DNA from: Rosistilla carotiformis
GTDB lineage: Bacteria; Planctomycetota; Planctomycetia; Pirellulales; Pirellulaceae
Direction of reading: 5' to 3'
Length of the DNA: 64,000 bases
Assembly (NCBI RefSeq): GCF_007753095.1
Contig: NZ_CP036348.1
Span: 2,418,001 to 2,482,000, forward strand
Part shown: positions 45,479-55,600 of the stretch, one piece after another
Layout of the letters: each line of letters begins with the position of its first letter
How positions within the stretch are numbered: the first letter of the stretch is position 1
Notes under the pieces: model-generated
What the model saw: only the letters and a program-made list of their open reading frames with translations
What the model was told of the DNA's origin: nothing
The model's database searches: none
Translations under genes and position numbers: made by a program

Positions 45479-46510
45479 TCAGAACTGGCTGAGGAACCGA
45501 ATGTCGCCGCTGAAAAGATCGCGGATATCGGTGACCGCATGGCGTCGCATGCAGAGGCGTTCGACGCCCAGGCCAAATGCAAATCCGGTGACCTCTTCGG
45601 GGTCATAACCGACTGCGGTGAGAACGGCGGGGTCGACCATGCCGGCGCCGCCAAATTCGATCCAGGAGCCGTTCCACCAGTAATCGACTTCGACGCTCGG
45701 TTCGGTGAACGGGAAAAACGACGGCCGGAAGCGGACCTTCACCTCTTCGCCCAGATAGCTGGTGGCGAACATGTTCAGTACGGTCTTCAGGTTGGCCATC
45801 GTGACGCCGCGATCGATCAACAGACCTTCCATTTGATGGAACATCGGATAGTGCGTGGCGTCGGCTTCGTCGGGACGGTAGACGCGGCCCAGCGAGATCA
45901 CGCGGATCGGCGGCTGGCGGTTTTCCATCACGCGTATCTGAACCGTGCTGGTTTGGCTGCGCAGCAACCGGTCCCCTTCGGCGTACGTCTTGCCGCTGCC
46001 ATTGCGTTCTGCCGTGGCCAGGTAGAAGTTATCCAGCGGATCGCGAGCGGGGTGATCCTCGGGAATGTTCAGAGCGACGAAGTTGTGCCAAGGGTCCTCG
46101 ACTTCGGGACCTTCGACGACTTCAAAGCCCATCCGCCCCATGATCTCTTTGAGGTGTTCGATCGTCTGAGTGACGGGGTGAACGTGTCCCAAGCGGACAG
46201 GATTGCCGGGGAGCGTTGGGTCGGGAGCGGGGCCCGATTTCTGGGCCCGCTGAGAAAGCTGTTCGACAGCTTGTTCGAACGATGCTTGGATGTTCCCCTT
46301 GGCCGCGTTGAGTCGCATGCCAGCCGCTTTTTTGTCCGGTCCATCGACCGAACTCATCTGCTGCTGGACCGATTTCAACTGGCCGTTTTTGGCACCGAGA
46401 AAACGGATTCGAACTTCTTCGAGTCCGTCGTTATCGGTCGCTTCGCGAAACGCCGCGACCGCTTGGGATTCAAGATCGTCGAGCGATCGAATGAAGTCTG
46501 CGAGTGCCAT
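45479..46510 (-). CDS. pheS: Phenylalanine-tRNA ligase alpha subunit
   Basis: A 343-residue catalytic subunit of the class II enzyme. N-terminal coiled coil (to residue 90) is followed by the catalytic domain: motif 1 LGHVHPVTQTIEHLKEIMGRMGF, DNFYLATAERNGSGKT and LRSQTSTVQIRVM, motif 2 SLGRVYRPDEADATHYPMFHQMEGL, and motif 3 GFAFGLGVERLCMRRHAVTDIRDLF. Normal length. It lies 63 bases after rplT and 44 bases before pheT, so L35-L20-PheS-PheT probably form one transcription unit. Confidence 0.97.
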   Translation of the reverse strand: MALADFIRSLDDLESQAVAAFREATDNDGLEEVRIRFLGAKNGQLKSVQQQMSSVDGPDKKAAGMRLNAAKGNIQASFEQAVEQLSQRAQKSGPAPDPTLPGNPVRLGHVHPVTQTIEHLKEIMGRMGFEVVEGPEVEDPWHNFVALNIPEDHPARDPLDNFYLATAERNGSGKTYAEGDRLLRSQTSTVQIRVMENRQPPIRVISLGRVYRPDEADATHYPMFHQMEGLLIDRGVTMANLKTVLNMFATSYLGEEVKVRFRPSFFPFTEPSVEVDYWWNGSWIEFGGAGMVDPAVLTAVGYDPEEVTGFAFGLGVERLCMRRHAVTDIRDLFSGDIRFLSQF

Positions 46511-46573
46511 AGGTCCAAGAAATTACTTTCGCGGCTGCCCGGAATCGCCCGGGCTGCGGGGAATCAGCGGCGA

Positions 46574-46927
46574 TCAGGCGATCGCGGCTTTGGCCTGTTC
46601 TACGATCGCGTCGAAGGCTTGCGGATCGTGAATTGCCAATTCCGACAGTTGCTTGCGATCGAGTTGGATGTCGGCCTTTTTCAGGCCATGGATGAACTGG
46701 CTGTATCGCATGTCGCGTTGTTGACAAGCGGCAGTGATACGGGTGATCCACAGACGACGGAATTCACGTTTCTTGACGCGACGGTCGCGGTAGGCGTACG
46801 CACCGCTTCGCAGCAAAGTCTCTTTGACGCTGCGCAACAGGGTTCCGCGGCCACCGACAAAACCTTTGGCGCGTTTAAATAAACGTTTTTTAGCTTGGGT
46901 GCGAGCTGCACCTTTAGTCGTACGCAT
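46574..46927 (-). CDS. rplT: 50S ribosomal protein L20
   Basis: A 117-residue ribosomal protein of normal length. Conserved start [25 protein letters not shown], followed by [21 protein letters not shown] and the RNA-binding C-terminal part. L20 helps assemble the 50S subunit and in many bacteria represses its own operon. Located 125 bases after rpmI on the same strand. Confidence 0.97.
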   Translation of the reverse strand: MRTTKGAARTQAKKRLFKRAKGFVGGRGTLLRSVKETLLRSGAYAYRDRRVKKREFRRLWITRITAACQQRDMRYSQFIHGLKKADIQLDRKQLSELAIHDPQAFDAIVEQAKAAIA

Positions 46928-47051
46928 TGATCTTTCCTAGCGTGTTTGGCAACCTCGGGCCGCCCCGCTCTATCGGCGAGACTGTTTCTGCCCGGCTGCT
47001 TGGTGAATGGGATTCTTTTCGTTCTGCGGACTGTGCGACGGTCAGCTGCGA

Positions 47052-47255
47052 TTAGTAGCTGTTGCCGTTGAGTGCCGCGTGGATCGTCTTTTCCATGCAA
47101 ACGTCCATCGCGCCGGTTCCACGCAAATTTCGCTTGCGTTTTTGCGACATGCGGGCTTGCAAGTGGCTAGTGCCGCTCTTGCGGTGCATCGCTTTGCCTG
47201 TGGCCGAAAGACGAAAGCGCTTCTTCGTGCCTTTGTGGGTCTTCATTTTGGGCAT
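47052..47255 (-). CDS. rpmI: 50S ribosomal protein L35
   Basis: A 67-residue ribosomal protein, with the conserved MPKMKTHKGTKKRFRLSATGK start and a C-terminal HAALNGNSY. GAAAGG precedes the ATG. A TATAGT (47326-47321, minus strand) about 65 bases upstream is a possible -10. infC, the usual first gene of this operon, is not beside it: the next upstream gene encodes an outer-membrane-type barrel on the same strand. Confidence 0.95.
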   Translation of the reverse strand: MPKMKTHKGTKKRFRLSATGKAMHRKSGTSHLQARMSQKRKRNLRGTGAMDVCMEKTIHAALNGNSY

Positions 47256-47356
47256 TTTCGGGAGCCTTTCAAATTATGGATTATGCAACAGTTGCAATCT
47301 TCGGTCAGAATGAATCGCGTACTATAGCGATAACAAAGCTTCTTCAAAAGCCCCAA

Positions 47357-49114
47357 TTAGAACTTCCAACGATACTCGATCCGTCCACCAGTCAAATCGC
47401 TAGCGTTGTCACGCCAAGCCCACATCCCATCCAGACGGATCAGTGTCCGGTGGCTGATCGGTATTTGGTACCGCGTTCCAAACGCAAGCTCCTCGCCGGC
47501 CGCCTTGCGATCGTCCGCATTATTCATCACTCCGACGTAGGCCGCTTCGACAACCCATTGGTGATCAAAGGCGGGGCCCAGCATATTGATGCCGACCGCA
47601 CCGCCATACGTATTGTTCGCCGTGGCGTCGAGCGTCGGAAAGCCGTTAATCCCATCGGTTTCAAAGTTGATGCCGGTATTTCTTAGCACGCCACCGGCCG
47701 CCGCCGCGCGGGCGACCGATTGAGGGCGGCCAAAGCCAGCGAATGCGTTCAGGTACGGTACAAATCGAAGGGCATCTCGCGAGACCCAAGCGTTTTCGAT
47801 CAGCACCAGAGCTCCATCGGCAGTCCGCTGTTCACGCGGCAGGTCCTGTCCGAAATTGCCGATCACGCGGACGGTGTTCGCCAATCGCCAGAAATACCGC
47901 CTCGCAAAACTGAGTGTCACGTTGTGGTAGCTGCGATCGCTGTTCGTGCGGTCATCAACGTAGGCGTAGCCCGATTCGATATAGCCTTCATAGGCTTCGA
48001 TAAACCAGGCGGTGCCGAACAGATGCGCCGCGTTTTTGTCACCGGGGAAGGCATCGCTGTTGATCTGGTCGACGGCGGCAAAAAATGTTGCGTCGAAGTT
48101 GGACCATCGTAGGAATTTGCTGTTCTTCGAAGGCAACGCAAATGCCGCTCCCGCAACGGCATCGTCCATCCAGATGCCGTTTTGGTACAGCAGCGGGATC
48201 AGGCCAGCGGTGAAGGGAAGATCGAACGGATACCAGGTATCGGTTAGTCCGCCGGTGATCGCGCCCAGGTCGCCTTCGAAGAAGGCGGTGATAAAGTCGA
48301 CGTTAAACGCATCTTGTAGTTCGAAGTCGTCGTTGACGAAGTTGATGCCCGTTAAATTGCCGTTGCGGTTGAACGGCTGCATGAAGGCGTGGAAGCGTTC
48401 GGTCGAGGTGATTCCCCAGTCGAAGTCGAGCCGGAACTGAGTGGCCATGTTGTGAAAATCGCCGCCAGCGTTTCGGCCTCCACCGTATCCGATGCGGTAA
48501 TCGCCATACATGTAGAAGTGTTGTTGAACGAGGTTCGTCTCCCCGAGGAAGGTTTGGCTGGGAGGGATCATGCCGTTGAGGAAAAACGGCAGCCCCCATT
48601 CGATCAGCGGACGCTGAACCGGAACCGGGCTCTTGCCATCGTAGGGACGTCGCGATTCGGCCGCATCGTAGGTGAAGGCCGCATCGGGAAGTGGCGTCGG
48701 CGAAAAATCGCCCGCCCACGGAACCAATTGAGGCGCGTAGATGCTGCCCCCATCGAGCGTGCTGGACTCGACTGCCGAAGCGAGCCGACCGGGCATCGGT
48801 TCGCTGCTGCGAGAGGTCGCCGGTTGCGCAGGTTGCCGCGAGGCAGCCAGGGTCGCGGGCGTGGCTGCAGCGGCAGGAGCCGCCGACGGAGCGGGCAGAC
48901 GCGTCGGAGTTGCGTCGGCCGCTTGATCGCGGATCACCGGCACCCCAAGCTGCACGCCGCTGCTGGCGGTCGCATACTGGCCGCGAGCGGTTGTCGCCAG
49001 CAGCGATGCAACGATCAGCAGGCTGGCGAAGATCATCGCAGCGGGGCGGCTGACGATTGGGATCGCTGAGGCATGCATGGCTGCTCGGTTCGATAGGGGA
49101 AGTAAATTGAACAT
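47357..49114 (-). CDS. Outer-membrane beta-barrel protein coupled to a multihaem cytochrome
   Basis: A 585-residue protein. ATG 49114 lies two bases after the cytochrome stop codon. Residues 20-46 are a signal sequence (MIFASLLIVASLLATTARGQ); residues 50-130 are Ala/Pro/Thr-rich. From residue 150 the chain is beta-rich with many aromatic-ended strands (FYMYGDYRIGYGGG, FATSYL-like turns, HQWVVEAAYVGVM) and ends YRWKF, the C-terminal barrel signature. Size and pattern suggest an outer-membrane porin of roughly 20 or more strands. With its cytochrome partner it may form a porin-cytochrome electron conduit, which is inference. Confidence 0.75.
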   Translation of the reverse strand: MFNLLPLSNRAAMHASAIPIVSRPAAMIFASLLIVASLLATTARGQYATASSGVQLGVPVIRDQAADATPTRLPAPSAAPAAAATPATLAASRQPAQPATSRSSEPMPGRLASAVESSTLDGGSIYAPQLVPWAGDFSPTPLPDAAFTYDAAESRRPYDGKSPVPVQRPLIEWGLPFFLNGMIPPSQTFLGETNLVQQHFYMYGDYRIGYGGGRNAGGDFHNMATQFRLDFDWGITSTERFHAFMQPFNRNGNLTGINFVNDDFELQDAFNVDFITAFFEGDLGAITGGLTDTWYPFDLPFTAGLIPLLYQNGIWMDDAVAGAAFALPSKNSKFLRWSNFDATFFAAVDQINSDAFPGDKNAAHLFGTAWFIEAYEGYIESGYAYVDDRTNSDRSYHNVTLSFARRYFWRLANTVRVIGNFGQDLPREQRTADGALVLIENAWVSRDALRFVPYLNAFAGFGRPQSVARAAAAGGVLRNTGINFETDGINGFPTLDATANNTYGGAVGINMLGPAFDHQWVVEAAYVGVMNNADDRKAAGEELAFGTRYQIPISHRTLIRLDGMWAWRDNASDLTGGRIEYRWKF

Positions 49115-49116
49115 GG

Positions 49117-51336
49117 TTAGCGAACGAAAATTTCCGTCGTTTGCGGAGCGATGTCCATGATCTGTTCGTTCATCCGACGGATCATTTCGGGGGTCGATTT
49201 GCACAACCGCATGAAGTAGGGCGGTTCCAAGCGAGCGCGGAAGCGGGCCGAGATCCGGTAGGTTCCCGGTTGACGGAACGCGTCGGCAGGGATTCGATAG
49301 CTTGCGGTTTTGACACCGTCGGGTGGAATCGAGTGGGCTTCCATGCGAATGAACGGCGGGTGGTTGAGGACCGAAAACGGAACGTTCCCCGGACGCAGGA
49401 AAGGTATTTGGTCGACGTCGACATTGACCGGCAGCGGGAATTCGCGATCGGGGCCTTTGACGTTCGTGATCAAAAACTTGGTCTGCAAGTTGAACAACTG
49501 AAGGTCCGGGCGTATCTTCCCGTTAACCACATCTTCGCTCATCAGCTCCGCAAGGTCGCCGTTGCTGTCCAAGTAGCCCGATTCCCAGACGATCCTTCCA
49601 AAGGGATCGATCAACGAAACGTTAAGCCATTGTTGCGGCTGGGCTCCCAACGACGCGGTCGGCAAGTTGTGCCCATCGCTTCCGTTGTGGACATGGATTT
49701 TGAATCGCAACGGTTTGTTGACGCGTGGTTGCGTCTTCAAGTGAGGTCCATCCAACCGCACCGCAGCCGAGAGCGTCGCGATGCCGGAATCTCGTTTCTG
49801 CACGGCGCGTTTCAAGTTGGCATCGATGATCTTCCGCGCGTCGCGGCGGTCGTCGGCATCGTCCCACGGCGGCGGGAAATGCATTCCTTGAACGCCTCGG
49901 ATACTGCGTTCGAACTCCTCGGTTCCCCAACCGGCGCGCCAATCGAACGATAACCATTCGCGAGGCGACCAGCGGTCGGCCTTGGGATTGTGAGGGAAGA
50001 CGCCGGGGTGGGCGATCGAATAATTGGGGCCCCAGAAATTGTGATTGGAGAATTTCCGCGGGGGACCAAACGGCTTGCCCGCCAGTTCAGCAATCGGTTC
50101 GCAAGCGTATCCGTAAGCTTTGCCAGGGGTGTGCCCCATGTGGCAATCCTGACACGAAACGCCGTTTTTCCAGGCGGGTGAGTTGCGGTATTGGTTCCAA
50201 ACGACCTCCAACGCGATCCCCGGATGGACCGCCACCTGGTGGCATGGCATGCAGAACTCGCTGCGTGAGAGCGGTTCGAAGAAGCGTCCCTCCAGGTGCA
50301 TCGCCTGGCCGGGTCCCTTGTCGTCGGGACTCAGTTTCAGCTTGTGCTTATCCTTTTCTGCAATCGCTTGAGCGACGCCCGAACCACCGACGTTTCCATA
50401 GACCGGGGCGTGGATATCGCCCGGTTCGATCCGACGAGCTCCGTTGACTTTGTTGTACATCTCGTTGACGCGATGGCAGGCGATGCAGGTGATCCCCTCG
50501 CGAATCACGACCGGTGCGTCGAGGATCGTCGTCGATCGCTCGACCGTTTTCATCTGCGTCGCAACGGGCATGTGGCAGCGGACGCAGAAGTAACCGACCG
50601 TCCCCTGGGACAATTCGCTGATCGTCTGTTCGAAGACCTGGAACATCGGCGAGATTCCCGCATAGGCGTGGCTGCTCGCTCGCCAGTCTTCGTAGTGTTT
50701 TGGATGGCATTTGGCGCAGGTTGCCGCCGAGGGATAGCAGTCTTCGGCCCACAAGGCCTCGTGCGGGTCGGGAGTCTTGGGCGCCTTTGTGGCAGGCGCG
50801 GCGCTATCACCGCCGCCGCGCGATCGGCGATTTCGTGGACCCAAACCGCCCAGTGGATCATCTCCTCCGCCGAGTGAAAGAGGATCGTCGCTTGGGGCTA
50901 GCGATAGCGGGTCGTCCTTTTCCAATTGAGCCATTCGATGCGCGGCGGCCAATTGGGCGCGGATCGAATTATCGGGAACGCTTGCCGCTTCGTATCGGTA
51001 GCTTCCATGGATCATGTGGCTGCGGTTGCCCACGGAATTCGCTGCCGCCGTGTACGGATCGACCGGGGCGGGGGCATTGCTAGCGGGGGGCGACATCTGT
51101 GGCATCAACAATTGAGCTGACGGGGACTGACCGTTCCATGTTGCCGTGCAACCAGGGGGCAATTGGCTGAGGATCTCTCCTGGAATCTCGGGCACCACAT
51201 CTTCACTGGTCAATCCAATTCCGGAACTGCGCGGCGGCGGGTTTCCCGGCTGCGGTGGACTTTGACCGAAGCTGCTTGCGACGAACGATGCTACGACCCA
51301 GAAGGTCGAAAAGACTCGTCGATCGATTACATTCAT
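49117..51336 (-). CDS. Secreted pentahaem cytochrome c (c554-like domain)
   Basis: A 739-residue protein. The start MNVIDRRVFSTFWVVASFVASSFG is a signal peptide. Residues 30-190 are Pro- and Gly-rich with no recognised domain. Five CxxCH haem sites follow: CAKCH (about residue 206), CVRCH (about 250), CIACH (about 285), CMPCH (about 362) and CQDCH (about 396), the cytochrome_c554 arrangement of planctomycete multihaem proteins. The C-terminal 300 residues carry beta-rich segments without haem sites. It is probably a periplasmic electron carrier; redox partner and donor are unknown. The barrel protein follows in the same transcript. Confidence 0.87.
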   Translation of the reverse strand: MNVIDRRVFSTFWVVASFVASSFGQSPPQPGNPPPRSSGIGLTSEDVVPEIPGEILSQLPPGCTATWNGQSPSAQLLMPQMSPPASNAPAPVDPYTAAANSVGNRSHMIHGSYRYEAASVPDNSIRAQLAAAHRMAQLEKDDPLSLAPSDDPLSLGGGDDPLGGLGPRNRRSRGGGDSAAPATKAPKTPDPHEALWAEDCYPSAATCAKCHPKHYEDWRASSHAYAGISPMFQVFEQTISELSQGTVGYFCVRCHMPVATQMKTVERSTTILDAPVVIREGITCIACHRVNEMYNKVNGARRIEPGDIHAPVYGNVGGSGVAQAIAEKDKHKLKLSPDDKGPGQAMHLEGRFFEPLSRSEFCMPCHQVAVHPGIALEVVWNQYRNSPAWKNGVSCQDCHMGHTPGKAYGYACEPIAELAGKPFGPPRKFSNHNFWGPNYSIAHPGVFPHNPKADRWSPREWLSFDWRAGWGTEEFERSIRGVQGMHFPPPWDDADDRRDARKIIDANLKRAVQKRDSGIATLSAAVRLDGPHLKTQPRVNKPLRFKIHVHNGSDGHNLPTASLGAQPQQWLNVSLIDPFGRIVWESGYLDSNGDLAELMSEDVVNGKIRPDLQLFNLQTKFLITNVKGPDREFPLPVNVDVDQIPFLRPGNVPFSVLNHPPFIRMEAHSIPPDGVKTASYRIPADAFRQPGTYRISARFRARLEPPYFMRLCKSTPEMIRRMNEQIMDIAPQTTEIFVR

Positions 51337-51557
51337 CCCAGCCGTTCCTTTGTTTAGATATGTATTCCTTTGTTGGATCGACTATTCCGACCATCAAATC
51401 GAAATTGCTGAGAACAATCCGAGTGTCTTTCCCGACCGTCAAAGCTTGCCACAAAGTTAAACAAGAACTGCTATCAAAGGTTATTGGGGCGATCGTTGTC
51501 GTCAAAACGGAACTAGGGTTTAGATACCGCCCCGCGAATCTTGCCTGAGCGAACTGC
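51337..51557. other. Divergent promoter region between cytochrome and PilZ-like gene
   Basis: 221 bases with no reading frame of note. Two facing promoters are expected here but no clear hexamers were found. Confidence 0.3.
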
Positions 51558-52073
51558 ATGAGTGTTCCCACCAACAATGTTTCGTTTTTTCGATGCCCGG
51601 TAAACGGGAAGCGTGCCACGGGTTCGTTAAAGGTAGGACGGAGACGGATTCCGGTGACCGTGCAAGACACATCGATCGAAGGCTTCACGCTGCGCGTTGA
51701 GAAGCGTTTCGTTCAGCGAGTCCGCGGCGACTACGAATGGATGTTGACGTTGCTCGATGAACGAACGCAGGTCCACCCACAATGGATGTGCACCGAAGCC
51801 AATGGAGACGCCAAGATTGGCGTGAGCCGCGGAAAGGATGCGACGCCTCAAGAGGGCGTCAAACGGAGTTGGGTGTTTTGGAGCAGTGTGCCCAAAGATG
51901 CCGGGTCGAGTGTTTCTGGAATCGCACTCGGCGGCATGCTTCTGCTGATCGTCGCGATGATCTGCCTGCCCGGAATTGGCGACGACCTTGGAACCGCGCC
52001 TTGGGTTCGGTCCTTTCTACGCGACGGGCTACGTCATCTAGGGATGTCGGTTCGGCAGTTTCTGAATTCTTGA
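51558..52073 (+). CDS. PilZ-like small protein with C-terminal membrane helix
   Basis: A 171-residue protein. Residues 5-80 form a small beta-barrel-like domain with RATGSLKVGRRRIPVTVQDTSIEGFTLRV, which resembles PilZ (RxxxR then D-x-S/T-x-x-G), the c-di-GMP-binding fold. A hydrophobic helix (SGIALGGMLLLIVAMICLPGIG, about residues 125-147) is near the C-terminus. PilZ identity is a suggestion from the RxxxR and DxSxxGF order, not certain. apt follows 54 bases later on the same strand. Confidence 0.6.
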   Translation: MSVPTNNVSFFRCPVNGKRATGSLKVGRRRIPVTVQDTSIEGFTLRVEKRFVQRVRGDYEWMLTLLDERTQVHPQWMCTEANGDAKIGVSRGKDATPQEGVKRSWVFWSSVPKDAGSSVSGIALGGMLLLIVAMICLPGIGDDLGTAPWVRSFLRDGLRHLGMSVRQFLNS

Positions 52074-52127
52074 CAACCTGATAAATTGAGCGTCCTCTGT
52101 TTCGCGTCCCTCCACCAGGAAATCCGC

Positions 52128-52658
52128 ATGACCGACGCTTCGATCGACCTCCGCGACTACATCCGCGACGTCCCCGATTTCCCAAAACCAGGGATCTTGT
52201 TTCGCGACATCACTCCGCTGCTAAAAAGCCCTGCCGCAATGTCGGCGGTGATCGATCGCTTGGCCGCTCCTTTTGAAGGGCAAAACATTGAGGTCGTCGC
52301 CGCTGCCGAAGCCCGAGGATTTATTTTCGCAGCGCCATTGGCGATCCGGTTGAATGCGGCGTTTGTGCCAATTCGCAAGCCTGGCAAGCTTCCCTTTGCG
52401 TCCCATTCGCTGACCTACGAACTCGAATATGGAACCGACACGGTTCAGATGCATGTCGATGGGGTTGCACCGATGCAACGGGTGCTGGTGTTAGACGATC
52501 TGCTGGCCACCGGTGGAACCGTGGACGCTTGTTGCCAGTTGTTGGAAAAGTGTGACGCGGAGATTGTGGGCTGTGCGTTCGTGATCAACCTGAAGGGCCT
52601 TGGCGGTGAACAGCGGTTAAAAAAATATCCACTGCACTCGCTGTTAACCTACGAATAA
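52128..52658 (+). CDS. apt: Adenine phosphoribosyltransferase
   Basis: A 176-residue purine-salvage enzyme that makes AMP from adenine and PRPP. ATG 52128 (MTDASIDLRDYIRDVPDFPKPGI) follows CCAGGA with correct spacing. Family marks: DFPKPGILFRDITPLL, VAAAEARGFIFAAPLA, PIRKPGKLP and the PRPP-binding loop VLVLDDLLATGGTVDA. Cytoplasmic dimer. The 2,156-residue protein gene converges on it 31 bases after the stop. Confidence 0.96.
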   Translation: MTDASIDLRDYIRDVPDFPKPGILFRDITPLLKSPAAMSAVIDRLAAPFEGQNIEVVAAAEARGFIFAAPLAIRLNAAFVPIRKPGKLPFASHSLTYELEYGTDTVQMHVDGVAPMQRVLVLDDLLATGGTVDACCQLLEKCDAEIVGCAFVINLKGLGGEQRLKKYPLHSLLTYE

Positions 52659-52689
52659 TCGCCGCCCACTTGCTTCGTGGTGGAGCCCG

Positions 52690-55600
52690 TTAGACGCTCA
52701 CCACGCGGCCACGGCGGAAGATCATCAGCACCGCTAAAATAGCTATCCCGGCCAAGACGACCAATAACACATTCGCCCAGGGACGGGGGCAAAAGGTGTA
52801 GACTCCCAGCCCCAACATTGCAATCCAAATCAAGTTGCCAAGCGATGGATCACGGACTCGCAAACCGTACGTTATCGCGGCAAGCAGCAAAAACAGGCCG
52901 CTCCAAATCGCGGCCGCTTGGGCCAGTGGAGCGAATTGGTTGAAGTCCTCAGCGGCGTGGAAAGTGATGAGGATCTGGTCTTGTTGGCCCTCGGCGTGAT
53001 AGACGCCTCCTTCCTGTTCGGGAGAGTAAGCGATCTTTGCCGCAGGTTCCAACGCCTGGCGGACCAACGTTTCCACTCCCGCTTGTTCGACCAACTGATC
53101 CATCCGCGTTCTTAAATCTTCAATCGTCGGCTCGACCGCCGTACCGTAGGTCGCCAAGCTTTCCACCGCGTCTTCGAAACGGTTCAGCCAGGGGGTCAAC
53201 CAATGGACCAATTCGTACGAGGTTCGTTCTTGTAACGATTCGGTGGCGTTGTCCAAACAGGTGATGATTGATTCGGCTTGAGCCTGTAGCCGTTCTTGCG
53301 CGGTCACGACGTCCCATCCAGACGGTGCCACCGTTTCTTGAGGAGTTCGCTGGAATGCCCCACCGCCGGCGGTTGCCTGAACCACGAACCACGTTTCTTT
53401 TACCGGTACTCCCACAACTTTGGGCATCCGCAATTCCGCGAACTTCGGATCGGATCTTCGCGGTACCTCCACCAATAATTCGATCTGTTGGGGCAACTGG
53501 CTGTACAGCAGTTGCACATCGAGGACGCCCGCAGGACGACGATGAAGATCGGCCTCCATATCGTTGATCCGCGCGGCGACGACTTTGTATTCCTCAGGAA
53601 TCTGCACCGACAACAGATCGCGGCCGGCGGGAACAAAATCCCACTTGCAGCGAACGTGGGCGGCGATTGCGGTTTCGAAGTATTCAAACGAGGCCAACGA
53701 GACCAAAGGTTCGATCGTTAGGTCCAGCACCGGATTTAGACTGGCCGAAAAGTTGGGGTTGGCTTCGTAGGTCACGTGGTCATCGGGAACTCCCGATGCC
53801 CTTGCCAACGGTGTTCGCAGCGTGATCTCATTGGCCGACGTGACTTTCCACGCGATCGCTTCATTGGTCAATCGGCGAGGGACGGCAAAGAAGTGTCGAT
53901 GTTTGCCCGTTTCCAAAATACGGACGGTGGGAACCGTGACGCTTTCGCTGGCCGTGGCCCTTGGCCCGCCGCGGATTGTGATCCGATAGCGATTGGCAGC
54001 CTGCCGCGACGGTAAGACAAGGATGATCTTCGAATCGCGATTCACCGAAGGCATGGCAATCCAGGGCAGGTCGTCGTCGATAGAAACTTCGCCGAACCAG
54101 CTGGCGGGGACTTCAAACGAAAAGTAATCGATGTTGCCCTGTTGAACATGGATATCGAAATAGGCCTTGGCCGACCAGGCGCGGTCTTTCCAGCTGACGA
54201 CCGTAACCGATTCGGATTCGATTCGCGGCGTGACTTTTTGCAACCGAAATTCCCCAGGCAACACGGGTTCGGAAAGCCATTGAACGTCTAGGTTCCAGCG
54301 AGTCACGGGAAACATTTGCGCATGCAGTTGTTCCACCCCCGTCACATCGAACCGCAAGTCTTCAAACGCTTCTTGTTTCAACCATTCCAACGCGACGTCC
54401 GAAACGCGACTCCACTGATATTCGCTGCTGGTCAGCGTAAATTGGCTCGGGAAGATTCGCGGTACGCTTAGCGGAACGTCTAGTTTGACCGCCACCGATG
54501 CCTTGACATATAACTCGACAAACGGATCGGGATTCGCTCGCCAACGGATCACAATTTCGTCGTGGTCGTCAAATGGCAGGCGTTTGTGAGGGACGGATTC
54601 TCCCTGCAGAATCGAACTCTCGATTTGCAAGTTCTTAGGAACACGCAAGCGGATGCTTTCACCCGCGGTCGCGTAGTCCTGGACTGAAACCTTGTAATTG
54701 ATATCCAGCCGATCGGTTTCGAAGTTGATCTGATGCAAATCGTCGGCAAGCGCGTGTCGGACATCGTTCTTCCGCAATCGGAAGGGGATCGGTCCTTTAT
54801 ATTCGCTGCGGAACACCTTGCTCAACGGACCGGTTCGCGTCGGCCAATGCGATAAAAACGCATTGGCATCGACCACCGTGGCCAGCGATTCGAACGGATC
54901 TTCAATCGTCCAATTGGCCGGTGCCGCGATCGCCACCAAGACTTCGGGGCTATGTTCCTCGGTCGCCGCCGATCGGATGTCAACCAAGCGGATCGTTTGT
55001 GACAGTTCGCCGTCGCGGGAACTGGACCACAGCAATCGCAGGCCTTCGTTTGTGTCTCCGGTGGACACAAACGTTAATGCCGTTCGTTCCCCCTCCAACA
55101 GCCGCGACGCCTCCAGTCGCCATCCAGCCGACGTGACGACGGGAATCGAAGTTGTGTCGAAATTCAATTCGACACGATCGACCGTCGATCCATCGGCGGG
55201 TTGAACAAAATCCAGTTGCACCTCGCGAGCCACCTGCTGGGGCGTTAGATGCAGGTACCAGCAGCGGCGGGTGTTGACCAAGGGCACCGTCGGGGCCGCG
55301 TTCTGTTTCCGCCACACGACCTGCAGGTTTTCTACCGGCCCTAAATCCGCGGACAGTGACTGGGTCGCCGCATTGGCGACGACGACACCAAGGCTCGACA
55401 CGGCTTCGACGTCCCGGACCTCATCGTCGTACATCACAGCCAATTGAGAGTTTAAGACCGGTGGAATCTCCAGCAGCAATTCACGTCGTCCGGTCGCTTC
55501 GTCGATCTGCGTTGGTACCGACAACGAAAATCGAACCGTCGCACTGGGTTGGCCGTTCAACTGCAAAATGATCTTGTCGTCACCCAGCGCGGGGCGGCGG

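Noticed and set aside
45539-46882. A 447-codon plus-strand reading frame opposite pheS and rplT
   Set aside because: Both minus-strand genes are certain and the frame carries no recognisable protein.
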